Positions 54,221-61,919 of a stretch of DNA of 64,000 bases are shown here, one piece after another. Each line of letters starts with the position of its first letter. The stretch's first letter is position 1. Location: the NCBI GenBank assembly GCA_964549505.1, contig CAZJVD010000001.1:62001-126000 (forward strand), in the 5' to 3' direction. The notes beneath the pieces were generated by a model, which was not told where the DNA came from, searched no databases, and worked only from the letters and a program-made list of their open reading frames with translations. This stretch comes from CAZJVD01 sp964549505. GTDB taxonomy: Bacteria; Bdellovibrionota; UBA1018; CAZJVD01. The position numbers and the translations under genes were made by a program.

Positions 54221-55919
54221 TGATGTTGCTTTTCGGCACGGCAGATGGCCGCACCATCGTGAGCGTCATATCTAACCAATCGATCATGAGATTTACGCCT
54301 TCGGTCAGTTTCTGATATGCCTCGGCGCTTTCGCGGCTCAGATCACGAATCTTCTCGCCGGTCAGATTGTGCATCATCACTTTAAGCATGGCTGAGAAAC
54401 CCGCCAACGCTGGGTTCGCCCTCGCTATTGTGTCAATAGCAGCATTGGTCGCATTCAGCTGATCGTTGAAACTCGCAATCTGCGAACGTACGTCCAGACT
54501 CATGAGGCGATCCGAACGTAAATGGCTTGAAATCTCTGAGAGGCGATCGGCCGTCTTGCGACCTTGTTTGAGTTGAGCGCGGAGTTCCTCGATTTGTGGC
54601 CGCGCCTCGCGAAGCGATGCAATCAGTACAGAATCTAATCGCAACCGATCGAGACCCTGTCCCGTATCAGCAACCCAACCGCAATACCAAGCACGTGCGA
54701 CTTGACCCATCACGGTTGCAACCCAGTCCGACAAAGTCATCGGACGTTGAATCAAGGGCTCATAGATCACGCCGCCACCCTCGTGAGTCGGACGAATCTT
54801 GGAACGATAGACCTGAGCGCCCGGATTTTCTTTCGTATCCCATCCGAGACGCTCGCAGTACTGATCGACGGGGCGCTCGCGTTGATGAGACCACTCCGAA
54901 GACGCATACGACCAAACCGAGTAGGCCGCTTCGGGTGTCGATGCACCCTGCAAGATGTAGTGCCCGTTTCCGTAGGGTTCATGCATCGAGGAGAGCTTTT
55001 TCTCTGTGATCTTGAGCGTGCGAATTCCTTGAAGGCTCGCTAACTGATGCACGGGATGGTCTTCACCAACAATCCAGTGGGACTTAGAAACTAAAGACGC
55101 CCACATTTCGAAATCCGTCTTTCCCACCATCGAAACCACACGTGTCTCGTCACATCCTGCCTGACTGAGACCTCGCAAAACATCGCGTGCAGCCTGTACC
55201 TCGCCTTCGTCGCCAAGAAGGACGCAGTTGTAGTCTGGATGACGACGAATCACGAGCCCGAGAAATCGAATCCAAAAGTCGGCTCGACCGGACAGCTGAA
55301 CAGCGAGCCATTTTCGTGCAGCATATCGACCGCGCGCAAGCGGTGATCGATCATCGTCCAAACGAAAGAAAGCACCAGAAACAGGCGCATTCTCTTGCGA
55401 AGTATCGGGGTCACCGACATGAATCTGCAACGCAGTCAGAAGCTGCGTCGTCAGAATATCAATCATGTGAATATTCTGATCCAGATCGTTCTTAATCAAA
55501 CCTTGGATGAAGTACGTCCAGCCATCGTTACTGAGTAACGTTTGATCGGTACGTCGTGTGTTACCAAGTTTAATAACAGCAGGCACCATTGCAGCGAGAA
55601 AGCTGGACGAATCTAGAAACGACCAATGCACAACAAAGTCCCATCGACTCTGAACCATCTGCGAAAGCCATTCCGCAACGGTCGGTAAGAGAGCTCGTGG
55701 ATTGCGATCGGCCTGCTCAAAACGCCGGGTCCACTCCTGCACGGGCATGGCAATCACGTCCTTGAGCCAGTCCACCCGTTCCGCGATCTCTTGAAGATCA
55801 TCGCGAACAACAAGATGAAACTCAGCTTTCGGGTAAAGCTGATGGGCAGCTTTAAGCGCCATCAAACTCTGCATGAGAGCTTCTGAATCTCCGGTCTGAA
55901 TAACGAGAAGCCTAGTCAT
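54180..55919 (-). CDS. GT9-like glycosyltransferase of the flagellar operon
   Basis: A 579-residue protein. Residues 1-370 resemble heptosyltransferase-type family 9 enzymes: the N-terminal strand RLLVIQTGDSEALMQSLMALKAAHQLYPKAEFHLVVRDD, and a second domain with FEMWASLVSKSHWIVGEDHPVHQLASLQGIRTLKI, where family members have an acceptor-side D-x-G-x-x-H motif. The last about 140 residues (from 430) are helical and not part of the usual family. As the last gene of fliD-fliS-TPR it may modify flagellin or another flagellar part, but this is inference; lipopolysaccharide heptosyl transfer is the alternative. It overlaps a 37-codon gene upstream. Confidence 0.75.
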   Translation of the reverse strand: MTRLLVIQTGDSEALMQSLMALKAAHQLYPKAEFHLVVRDDLQEIAERVDWLKDVIAMPVQEWTRRFEQADRNPRALLPTVAEWLSQMVQSRWDFVVHWSFLDSSSFLAAMVPAVIKLGNTRRTDQTLLSNDGWTYFIQGLIKNDLDQNIHMIDILTTQLLTALQIHVGDPDTSQENAPVSGAFFRLDDDRSPLARGRYAARKWLAVQLSGRADFWIRFLGLVIRRHPDYNCVLLGDEGEVQAARDVLRGLSQAGCDETRVVSMVGKTDFEMWASLVSKSHWIVGEDHPVHQLASLQGIRTLKITEKKLSSMHEPYGNGHYILQGASTPEAAYSVWSYASSEWSHQRERPVDQYCERLGWDTKENPGAQVYRSKIRPTHEGGGVIYEPLIQRPMTLSDWVATVMGQVARAWYCGWVADTGQGLDRLRLDSVLIASLREARPQIEELRAQLKQGRKTADRLSEISSHLRSDRLMSLDVRSQIASFNDQLNATNAAIDTIARANPALAGFSAMLKVMMHNLTGEKIRDLSRESAEAYQKLTEGVNLMIDWLDMTLTMVRPSAVPKSNIINLEKFRDRRPEA

Positions 55920-56025
55920 CGGCTTTTTCCAAAACTCCTGTCTCTTCCGTCATGAGCGCACTCACAAAGCCGAGAAGAAATGTCTCAACTGGAATACTCA
56001 GTTCGGTTTCAAGTGCTGGTTCCAT
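55912..56025 (-). CDS. 37-residue protein overlapping its flagellar-operon neighbours
   Basis: The sequence AAGGAGGACGG stands directly before an ATG that opens a 37-codon frame inside the 3' end of the TPR gene. Its TAG stop overlaps the ATG of the glycosyltransferase gene by three bases. The acidic product (begins MEPALETELSIPVETFLLGF) has one short amphipathic helix. The near-perfect ribosome binding site and exact coupling to both neighbours argue it is translated, either as a real small protein or as a leader that couples translation across the gap. No family is recognised. Confidence 0.55.
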   Translation of the reverse strand: MEPALETELSIPVETFLLGFVSALMTEETGVLEKADD

Positions 56026-57194
56026 CCGTCCTCCTTGACGCTGGTTTTGCTCACGAGCAATGTGAGCAGTTCGCGCGCACCTTCGTGGCACGCATCCATC
56101 TGCAAAACTCTTTGTGCGGTCTGCCGAGCGCGATGCAACTGGCCTAAGTGGTACTGAAGACCTGCAAGACTATAGAGAAGATTAGCATTGACCGGAGCGC
56201 GCTCGATGTACGCAGAAACGATCTGCTCTGCCGGACCAAATTCCTTAAGCTCGTAAGCAAGCTTAACGAGGTAGAAAAGCGCCATGGGATTAAGAAGCTC
56301 GTGAACGAGTGACGCATGAAACGCCTTGTATGCCGCCTCTTTGTTTTTCTGAAGTAAGTAAACAGTCCCCAAACCAAAGGAGGCTTTTGCGTTCGACGGA
56401 TTTGAAGCGAGAGCATCCTGAAAACTGAGACGCGCTTCCTCAGTCTTGCCGTCTTGTAGGAACGCTGACCCGAGATTGCTTTGTACTTCGTCTGCGGCTG
56501 GCTTCAGAAAAAGAGCCTTACGAAAATGCGGAACCGCCCGATCGATACGCTTTGCGCGGGTCCAACAATTTCCGGCCGTCTTATGAAGCTCAAATTTTGC
56601 CGTACCATCCATCGCGGCGCTACGAAGTGCGCGCTCAGCTATCTCGGCGGCATACTCGTCGCGCGAGGCAGCCAAAAGCACACGAATCAGTCCTTCGAAA
56701 GCAGGCAACGCTGGCACAAACGCGATCGACTCTTCGAATGCTTGCTCAGCCTCTTTAAGTTTGCTTTCGACTTCGTAACAACGACCAATCCCAAAAAGCG
56801 CTCGAGCGCACTGGTCACCCGAAAGAAAGATCGTTCTAAAGATATTGCGCGCAAGGGTCGGCTCGTTCGAATTTAGAAGAATCTCAGCGTTGCGAAACAG
56901 ATAGTCGATGTTCAGCTTTCCATCATCATGATAAACAGCCCCTGCCACATCGACTTCGGTTCCATCCTCGGAAGCCGTCGCGGACGCTTGGGTCTTCGGT
57001 TTGACCTGAACGAGATAGCAGTGAGTGGGCTCAACATCCGGCGAATCAAATCGATCGAGTGCATCTTGAAGCGTCCGAATGATCAGCATGCGATTCTCTC
57101 GCGGTGGAAGCGTGATCAGATCGACGAGCGCGTAGCCTTTCTCGTCGAGGTTTGTCTTGAGATTCTCACGCAAGGATTGATCGAGATCCGTCAT
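55998..57194 (-). CDS. Tetratricopeptide repeat protein of the flagellar operon
   Basis: The 398-residue soluble protein carries about seven to eight TPR units from residue 110 to the end (for example ALFGIGRCYEVESKLKEAEQAFEESIA and SNLGSAFLQDGKTEEARLSFQDALASNP). The first 100 residues form a different, charged domain. No signal peptide or catalytic site is seen. The ATG overlaps the stop of the chaperone-like gene (ATGA). It probably acts as a scaffold for flagellar modification or export; function is inferred from position only. Confidence 0.8.
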   Translation of the reverse strand: MTDLDQSLRENLKTNLDEKGYALVDLITLPPRENRMLIIRTLQDALDRFDSPDVEPTHCYLVQVKPKTQASATASEDGTEVDVAGAVYHDDGKLNIDYLFRNAEILLNSNEPTLARNIFRTIFLSGDQCARALFGIGRCYEVESKLKEAEQAFEESIAFVPALPAFEGLIRVLLAASRDEYAAEIAERALRSAAMDGTAKFELHKTAGNCWTRAKRIDRAVPHFRKALFLKPAADEVQSNLGSAFLQDGKTEEARLSFQDALASNPSNAKASFGLGTVYLLQKNKEAAYKAFHASLVHELLNPMALFYLVKLAYELKEFGPAEQIVSAYIERAPVNANLLYSLAGLQYHLGQLHRARQTAQRVLQMDACHEGARELLTLLVSKTSVKEDGWNQHLKPN

Positions 57195-57631
57195 CGTTGT
57201 TCGTCCACTTCGTTTCCTGCGGTGGTTGTCCAATGACTGCGAAACCGTCCGATTTGATGGCGTCCTTGAATGGATTTTTGGAGGGCGCTGCGAACATCGG
57301 CCATTGAATTCAATACAAGATTCTGAAGGCGCTCATTAAGTGCAATCACCTGATCGGCAGTCTCGCTTCGCAGCTGTAAGCGCACTTCGACTTCCTTATC
57401 GGCACGAAGATTCGAAAGTTCTTCCGGCGTCGTTGCCGCGAGGACTTGATCGATACGGGTTCCAAACCATTGAACGGACGCCAGGATCGAAGCACGTTGC
57501 CGTTCAAGACTTTCGAAGTCTTCTAAAGCAAACTCAGTTTGTGAAATGAGGGAAATCTGCTTTTCCATAACTACTCTAAGACCCTCGAGCGAACGAACGT
57601 GCGCACCCAAGAGAACGGATAACTTATCCAC
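57191..57631 (-). CDS. Flagellar export chaperone-like protein, FliT/FlgN type
   Basis: A 146-residue all-helical protein lying directly after fliS, the place where fliT or flgN is usual. The pattern of regular hydrophobic spacing (LSVLLGAHVRSLEGLRVVMEKQISLI) and charged helices is that of FlgN/FliT chaperones, but sequence alone does not decide between them. The GTG start has GGAGG six bases upstream and overlaps the fliS end by eight bases. Confidence 0.55.
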   Translation of the reverse strand: MDKLSVLLGAHVRSLEGLRVVMEKQISLISQTEFALEDFESLERQRASILASVQWFGTRIDQVLAATTPEELSNLRADKEVEVRLQLRSETADQVIALNERLQNLVLNSMADVRSALQKSIQGRHQIGRFRSHWTTTAGNEVDEQR

Positions 57632-58043
57632 GGTTACCCTCCGGGGCTTTCTTTGCAGCTCCTGCACGCTCTTTGAGAACCTTCTTCACGGCCTCACGCC
57701 ACGCACCCAGTAAGTTTTCAAGCATTTTCACGACGAACTCGAGCGGCGCTTTCGTATTCTCAGAGTTCGCCTTTAGCAGCTGTTCAACCATGAAGCTGTA
57801 GAGGCGCTCCAGATCGGAGGCCACCTTTCCGCCCACTTCAAAGTTTAAATTGTTCGCGAGCTCATTCAGAATATCGTGGGCTTTACCGATAGCCGCTCCA
57901 CGGCCTGCGATATCCTTGTCGTCAATGCATTGGATCGCCGTACGAAGATGTCGAATCGTCGCTTCGTAGTACATGAGCAGAAGCTGCTCCGGTGTCGCAG
58001 TCAGAATCGATGCTTCTTTGTACTTGCTAGCCCCTTGGCTCAT
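57624..58043 (-). CDS. fliS: Flagellin export chaperone FliS
   Basis: A 139-residue helical chaperone that binds flagellin in the cytoplasm before export. The N-terminal YKEASILTATPEQLLLMYYEATIRHLRTAI matches the FliS pattern (tasp.ELi.mLydgai). It lies three bases after fliD, with GGGG upstream of the ATG. The C-terminal basic tail (ERAGAAKKAPEGNRG) is a little longer than usual. Confidence 0.93.
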   Translation of the reverse strand: MSQGASKYKEASILTATPEQLLLMYYEATIRHLRTAIQCIDDKDIAGRGAAIGKAHDILNELANNLNFEVGGKVASDLERLYSFMVEQLLKANSENTKAPLEFVVKMLENLLGAWREAVKKVLKERAGAAKKAPEGNRG

Positions 58044-58046
58044 GGA

Positions 58047-59444
58047 TTACCCCAGTAGTTGTTGAACAAGATTGCCGCCCCCCGTGCTGCCTAGTGTGGC
58101 CTGCACATACTGACCCTGTTGCTGAAGTGCTCCCAGTGCTCCCTGTAAGCGTGAAAACTTCTCTGTCAGTGTTTTCGTTCGCTGCTCGAGATACCGCGAT
58201 TTCGTATCGATATTGCGATCGATTTGATCGATGCGGCTCTGTAGTCCTTTTTCGCGAGTGGTGAGTAAGCCATCAAAGGGTCGCGTCCAACCCTTGAGGA
58301 CCTCGCTCATCTGATAACCAAAACCGAAGTCTCCGGCGAGAGCTTCCGAAACGCCATCGTAGTCCTTATCGAGAGCCTGATTCAACTTGTCTTCACTGAA
58401 CGTCAGCGAGCCGTCCTTGGCGAAACTCACGCCGACCTCACGCATATGAAGAATCTTCGGCTCTTCGTTAGAGTTGAAGCCTGCAAGAAAGCCTTCATGC
58501 ATTAGGTTTCTCAACCGGTACTCAACGGATTGAAGGCTCGTGTCGCCTGTAAACTTTGTACTCGTATCTGTCTTATCATCCACGGCGTTCTGCAAGTTGA
58601 TGAACTTCAATATCTCGTTGGTTTTCTCGACCACTTCTTTCACTTTTGCGGCGATTTTCTGTTTATCCAGATCAATTTTCATCGTGAATGTTTCGCCGGG
58701 ACGCGCTTGCTTGAGTTGAATATTCACGCCCGTAATGAAATCAGGGACATCGTTCCCATTGCCTTCGACTTCAAAGCCGTCGACTTTCATCAGTGCATTC
58801 TCAGAAAGAATATCGTCTTCGACCCAGAACGATCGCCCATCGAGGAAGTACAACTGCGGGAACTCGACGCCGTTATAAAAGCCGTCCTTCTTAGATGTGA
58901 GCAGTAACCGATAGCGTTCATTCTGATCGTAAGCGTCCTGAATGACCGCAGCCTGAATTGGAGCGTCCTTGGTTTCGTTTATCTTCTTTGCAATGGCGTT
59001 GAGGCTCGATTCGGATTCGTCGACAAAAACACTCCATGTGTCGCCGTCAGCCTTGTTCACAACAACATATCCAATACCAAGATTCCTCTGATCCGGATCT
59101 TCAACCGGATTCGTGATCATAGACGAGCGATTGGCGAGGGCTTCGATTTCCATTTGATAGCTGCCTGGGACCGCTCGCTCACGATCGACGGTGACATTCA
59201 TGAGTGAGGCGCCATCGCCGAGATCGACTTTGAATTCGCGGAGGTTTTTCTGAGTGGAAATCTTGTCGAGTGCGGTCTGAAGACCAGTAAACTTCCCTTT
59301 GAAATCTTTGAAGAGCTGGAGCTTCTGTTGCTCCTTGGCCTTACGCGCTTCGAGCTGTTGGATAGGCTGGCTCTCGACCTCAATGATCTGTTGGACAAAT
59401 TGCTTGAATTTGCCACCGCCAATTGGGTCAAACCGTAACCCCAC
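58047..59444 (-). CDS. fliD: Flagellar hook-associated protein 2 (filament cap) FliD
   Basis: A 465-residue capping protein that folds flagellin at the filament tip. The N-terminus MGLRFDPIGGGKFKQFVQQIIEVESQPIQQLEARK and C-terminal RIDQIDRNIDTKSRYLEQRTKTLTEKFSRLQGAL are FliD hallmarks, with coiled-coil ends around a variable centre. The GTG start has AGGAGG five bases upstream. It opens the leftward flagellar operon. A possible promoter lies some 60 bases upstream. Confidence 0.95.
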   Translation of the reverse strand: MGLRFDPIGGGKFKQFVQQIIEVESQPIQQLEARKAKEQQKLQLFKDFKGKFTGLQTALDKISTQKNLREFKVDLGDGASLMNVTVDRERAVPGSYQMEIEALANRSSMITNPVEDPDQRNLGIGYVVVNKADGDTWSVFVDESESSLNAIAKKINETKDAPIQAAVIQDAYDQNERYRLLLTSKKDGFYNGVEFPQLYFLDGRSFWVEDDILSENALMKVDGFEVEGNGNDVPDFITGVNIQLKQARPGETFTMKIDLDKQKIAAKVKEVVEKTNEILKFINLQNAVDDKTDTSTKFTGDTSLQSVEYRLRNLMHEGFLAGFNSNEEPKILHMREVGVSFAKDGSLTFSEDKLNQALDKDYDGVSEALAGDFGFGYQMSEVLKGWTRPFDGLLTTREKGLQSRIDQIDRNIDTKSRYLEQRTKTLTEKFSRLQGALGALQQQGQYVQATLGSTGGGNLVQQLLG

Positions 59445-59502
59445 CCGTTCCTCCTAAACAAATAGCGACACCTCGGCCTTCAATAGCCGGGATAACAGTT
59501 CA

Positions 59503-59530
59503 ATTATGCGTCAGAGGTAGAGATTTACAA
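59503..59530 (-). promoter_or_regulatory. Possible promoter of the fliD operon
   Basis: On the minus strand TTGTAA (59525-59530), a 16-base spacer and CATAAT (59503-59508) precede fliD. The -35 overlaps the stop codon of the upstream hydrolase gene. A flagellar sigma-28 form (TAAA-N15-GCCGATAA) fits less well. Matches are partial. Confidence 0.3.
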
Positions 59531-60283
59531 ACCGGAAGTTTCTACCGGTTCAATCCACGATTGATCCGGCGTCCACACGAAAATCTTTCGGTCGGATTTT
59601 ACATAGCCGCAGTTCACCAGCTGCTTCGGGACGGACGAAGCGGGTGGCTGCTCTCGAAAATCGTCAAAGATATGGCAGTGCCCTAAAATAACGTAGTCGA
59701 AACCTTCGTCCCAGCGCTGCCGAGCGAATCTTCGAAAGCGATCGCGAATCAGAACGTGCCTGGGATCGCTTTCCGAAACCTGATTTTTCTGAACGGGTCC
59801 GTTCATCACGCGGCCCACCCTCTGAACCAACGACCCGGGAAAAACACGAGAAAGAAAACGAACAACGGGTGTTCGCAAAACCCATCGTAGAAGCAGATAG
59901 CCATAATCTGATCGATCGACCTCATCCCCGTGAGCTATAAAAAAAGAACGCGCATCGAAGCGCATCGCAGCCGGCTTTGAATAAGAAAAAAACTTAGCCG
60001 AAGCAAACTGGTCGGTGAGCGCATCCAACTGAAAATCATGATTTCCCTCAAACCAATGAACCTCGAGGCCAGAGTCCATCCACCGCTTCAACGTCTTTAG
60101 AAAGGTTTCATAAGTCAGAGAAAAGGCTGGTTGAGCGCCCAAGAACACATCCAAAACGTCACCAACAAGAATCAAATGAGTCATACCAAGGGCACGCTGT
60201 GCCTCTAGCGCTCGTAGGAACTCTGAAAAAAATGGATCACGATCGGATTCGAGATGCACATCCGACGCAAAAACAGCACGCAC
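59525..60283 (-). CDS. lpxH: LpxH-like UDP-2,3-diacylglucosamine hydrolase
   Basis: A 252-residue calcineurin-type metallophosphoesterase. The five motif blocks are complete: DVH (8-10), GDVLD (41-45), GNHD (79-82), HGDEVD (about 117-122) and GHCH. This arrangement fits LpxH, which cleaves UDP-2,3-diacylglucosamine to lipid X in lipid A synthesis. Other metallophosphoesterases with the same fold remain possible. It starts at a GTG without a strong ribosome binding site and lies upstream of fliD on the same strand. Confidence 0.78.
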   Translation of the reverse strand: MRAVFASDVHLESDRDPFFSEFLRALEAQRALGMTHLILVGDVLDVFLGAQPAFSLTYETFLKTLKRWMDSGLEVHWFEGNHDFQLDALTDQFASAKFFSYSKPAAMRFDARSFFIAHGDEVDRSDYGYLLLRWVLRTPVVRFLSRVFPGSLVQRVGRVMNGPVQKNQVSESDPRHVLIRDRFRRFARQRWDEGFDYVILGHCHIFDDFREQPPASSVPKQLVNCGYVKSDRKIFVWTPDQSWIEPVETSGL

Positions 60284-60313
60284 GCTTTTTCGTAGCGGCT
60301 TTGTGGTCTGTTA

Positions 60314-60988
60314 TCAAGTAGTTTTCTGATGCGAGCGGAATGACCAGTAAAATGTCGATCCTTGTCCCGGTTCCGACTCGACCCAGATCTTTCCGCCGTA
60401 ACCTTCGACGATCTTCTTACAAAGAGCGAGGCCCAAGCCAGAACCGGGATAGGTTTTCTTTGGATGCAACCTCTGGAGAACCTTAAAAATCCTTTCGAAC
60501 TGACTCGGATCGATCCCAATACCGTTGTCGCGAACCGTGAACACATGCCCCTCGGCATCCGTCGTAACAGACACATGCACACGGACTGGCTGTCGTTCGT
60601 TGAAACGAACCGCGTTTCCAAGTAGGTGCTCAAACAGCAACACCAAGTGCGCACGCTCCATCATGATCTCTGGCAAAGCATCGGCCGTGATCTCGATCGG
60701 TGTCGGTTTGACGGTTTGTTGAAGGCGCCGCACCGCCTCGTCGAGAGCAGCTTTTGCCGAGACTGGAGGTCCGTCGACGGACTTCACTTCAGCCTGTATG
60801 TAGCCGACCAGATCTTTCACCAGCGCTTGCAAATGCCTAGCATCGCTTTCAATAAAGTCGAGACAGCGACGTGAGTCCTCGTCAAAACGAGCGGCCTCTT
60901 TCTTGTTCAGGATTCCGGCATACGTAACAATAGTCCGCAGACACTGGAGAAAGTCGTGAGAAACGAGGTAAACCCATTCTGGAGCCAA
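60314..60988 (-). CDS. Short histidine kinase without sensor domain
   Basis: The 224-residue protein starts directly at a HisKA-type dimerisation domain: YLVSHDFLQCLRTIVTYAGIL places the phosphoacceptor histidine at residue 11. The HATPase domain has the N box LLGNAVRFN, G1 DNGIGID and GSGLGLALCKKIVEGYGG. The H-box type resembles phytochrome- and light-linked kinases. A TTG start is used and an in-frame TAA lies just before it, so no sensor domain is encoded upstream. It ends 30 bases from the hydrolase gene and diverges from the OmpR-type regulator. Confidence 0.85.
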   Translation of the reverse strand: MAPEWVYLVSHDFLQCLRTIVTYAGILNKKEAARFDEDSRRCLDFIESDARHLQALVKDLVGYIQAEVKSVDGPPVSAKAALDEAVRRLQQTVKPTPIEITADALPEIMMERAHLVLLFEHLLGNAVRFNERQPVRVHVSVTTDAEGHVFTVRDNGIGIDPSQFERIFKVLQRLHPKKTYPGSGLGLALCKKIVEGYGGKIWVESEPGQGSTFYWSFRSHQKTT

Positions 60989-61048
60989 GCTTCTTTATCT
61001 TCAGATAGCTTGGCGCTACTTCAACTAAAATTTTCTTATACGATGTTT

Positions 61049-61068
61049 CAGTGACAATTCTGTCACTG
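61049..61068. promoter_or_regulatory. Inverted repeat CAGTGACA-ATTC-TGTCACTG, possible operator
   Basis: A perfect 8-bp inverted repeat with a four-base loop lies in the intergenic region between the divergent short kinase and the OmpR-type regulator. It is next to an A-run on the wrong side for a terminator on either strand. Its place suggests a binding site for a dimeric regulator, perhaps the adjacent response regulator; this is a guess from position. Confidence 0.4.
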
Positions 61069-61118
61069 TAAAAAAATTAAATGCGTTGCCCTGGGGGTAT
61101 TCGCTATCCTGAGAGCTC

Positions 61119-61829
61119 ATGGCATCCATTTTACTAGTCGATGATGATGGCGAAACAGCATTTATCATTCGTAGTACGTTGGAGCCGACTCATCAAATCG
61201 AAGTCGAAACATCGCTCCTGAAGGCAAAAGAGCGACTCACACAGGGAAAATTCTCGCTCTTACTTCTCGACGTTGCTCTTCCCGACGGAAACGGAATCGA
61301 GTGGTACTCAGAGGTTCAGAGCTCTTCTCCCCAGATGCCTGTCATCTTCTTAACAGCCGGTACCGACATCGCTGATCAGGCGCTAGGTATCTCCCTGGGT
61401 GCCGACGACTATCTCATCAAACCGATCCATCCGATCATCTTACGTGTGAGAATCGACGCCTGTCTGAAACGCCATGCCGACATCAAAGTCCGCGATGACG
61501 TCTTCATCCTCGGCGATCTCACTTTCCAAGTCGCCAAACAACTCTGCTTCGTGGTTCGCGAAAAAGAGCGGCAACCCATCGAACTCACTCCCCTCGAGTT
61601 CAAACTACTTCTGCACTTCGCTAAGAACGAAGAGATCGTGCTCACACGCGACCAGCTTATGAACGGAGTCTGGGGAAGAGATATTCACATCTACGATCGA
61701 ACGATCGACACACACGTGTCGCGCCTTCGACGAAAACTCAAGCCCAGCCGTTACACACTGGAAGCCGTACATGGCGTTGGATACCGAATGGTGGTCGCCC
61801 ATGACGGGAAGGTCAGTGATGACTTGTGA
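61119..61829 (+). CDS. OmpR/PhoB-type response regulator
   Basis: A 236-residue transcription factor. The receiver domain has the acidic pair DDD (8-10), phosphoacceptor D51 in LLLLDVALPDGNG, and K101 in YLIKP. The C-terminal winged helix has ELTPLEFKLLLHFAKNEEIVLTRDQL, RTIDTHVSRLRRKL and HGVGYRMV, typical of OmpR/PhoB. Its kinase is probably one of the two encoded beside it. It is divergent from the short kinase. Confidence 0.93.
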   Translation: MASILLVDDDGETAFIIRSTLEPTHQIEVETSLLKAKERLTQGKFSLLLLDVALPDGNGIEWYSEVQSSSPQMPVIFLTAGTDIADQALGISLGADDYLIKPIHPIILRVRIDACLKRHADIKVRDDVFILGDLTFQVAKQLCFVVREKERQPIELTPLEFKLLLHFAKNEEIVLTRDQLMNGVWGRDIHIYDRTIDTHVSRLRRKLKPSRYTLEAVHGVGYRMVVAHDGKVSDDL

Positions 61830-61919
61830 ACAAATCTCCACACCTTCTCAACAATTCCATCTTAGACGCTTCATATTTTGTAAACTTGTTCGATATATAA
61901 TCGTAAATACTTAGTTTTT

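Noticed and set aside
61049..61068. Inverted repeat as intrinsic terminator
   Set aside because: The A-run lies after the stem on the plus strand and the T-run before it on the minus strand, so neither strand has the terminator layout.
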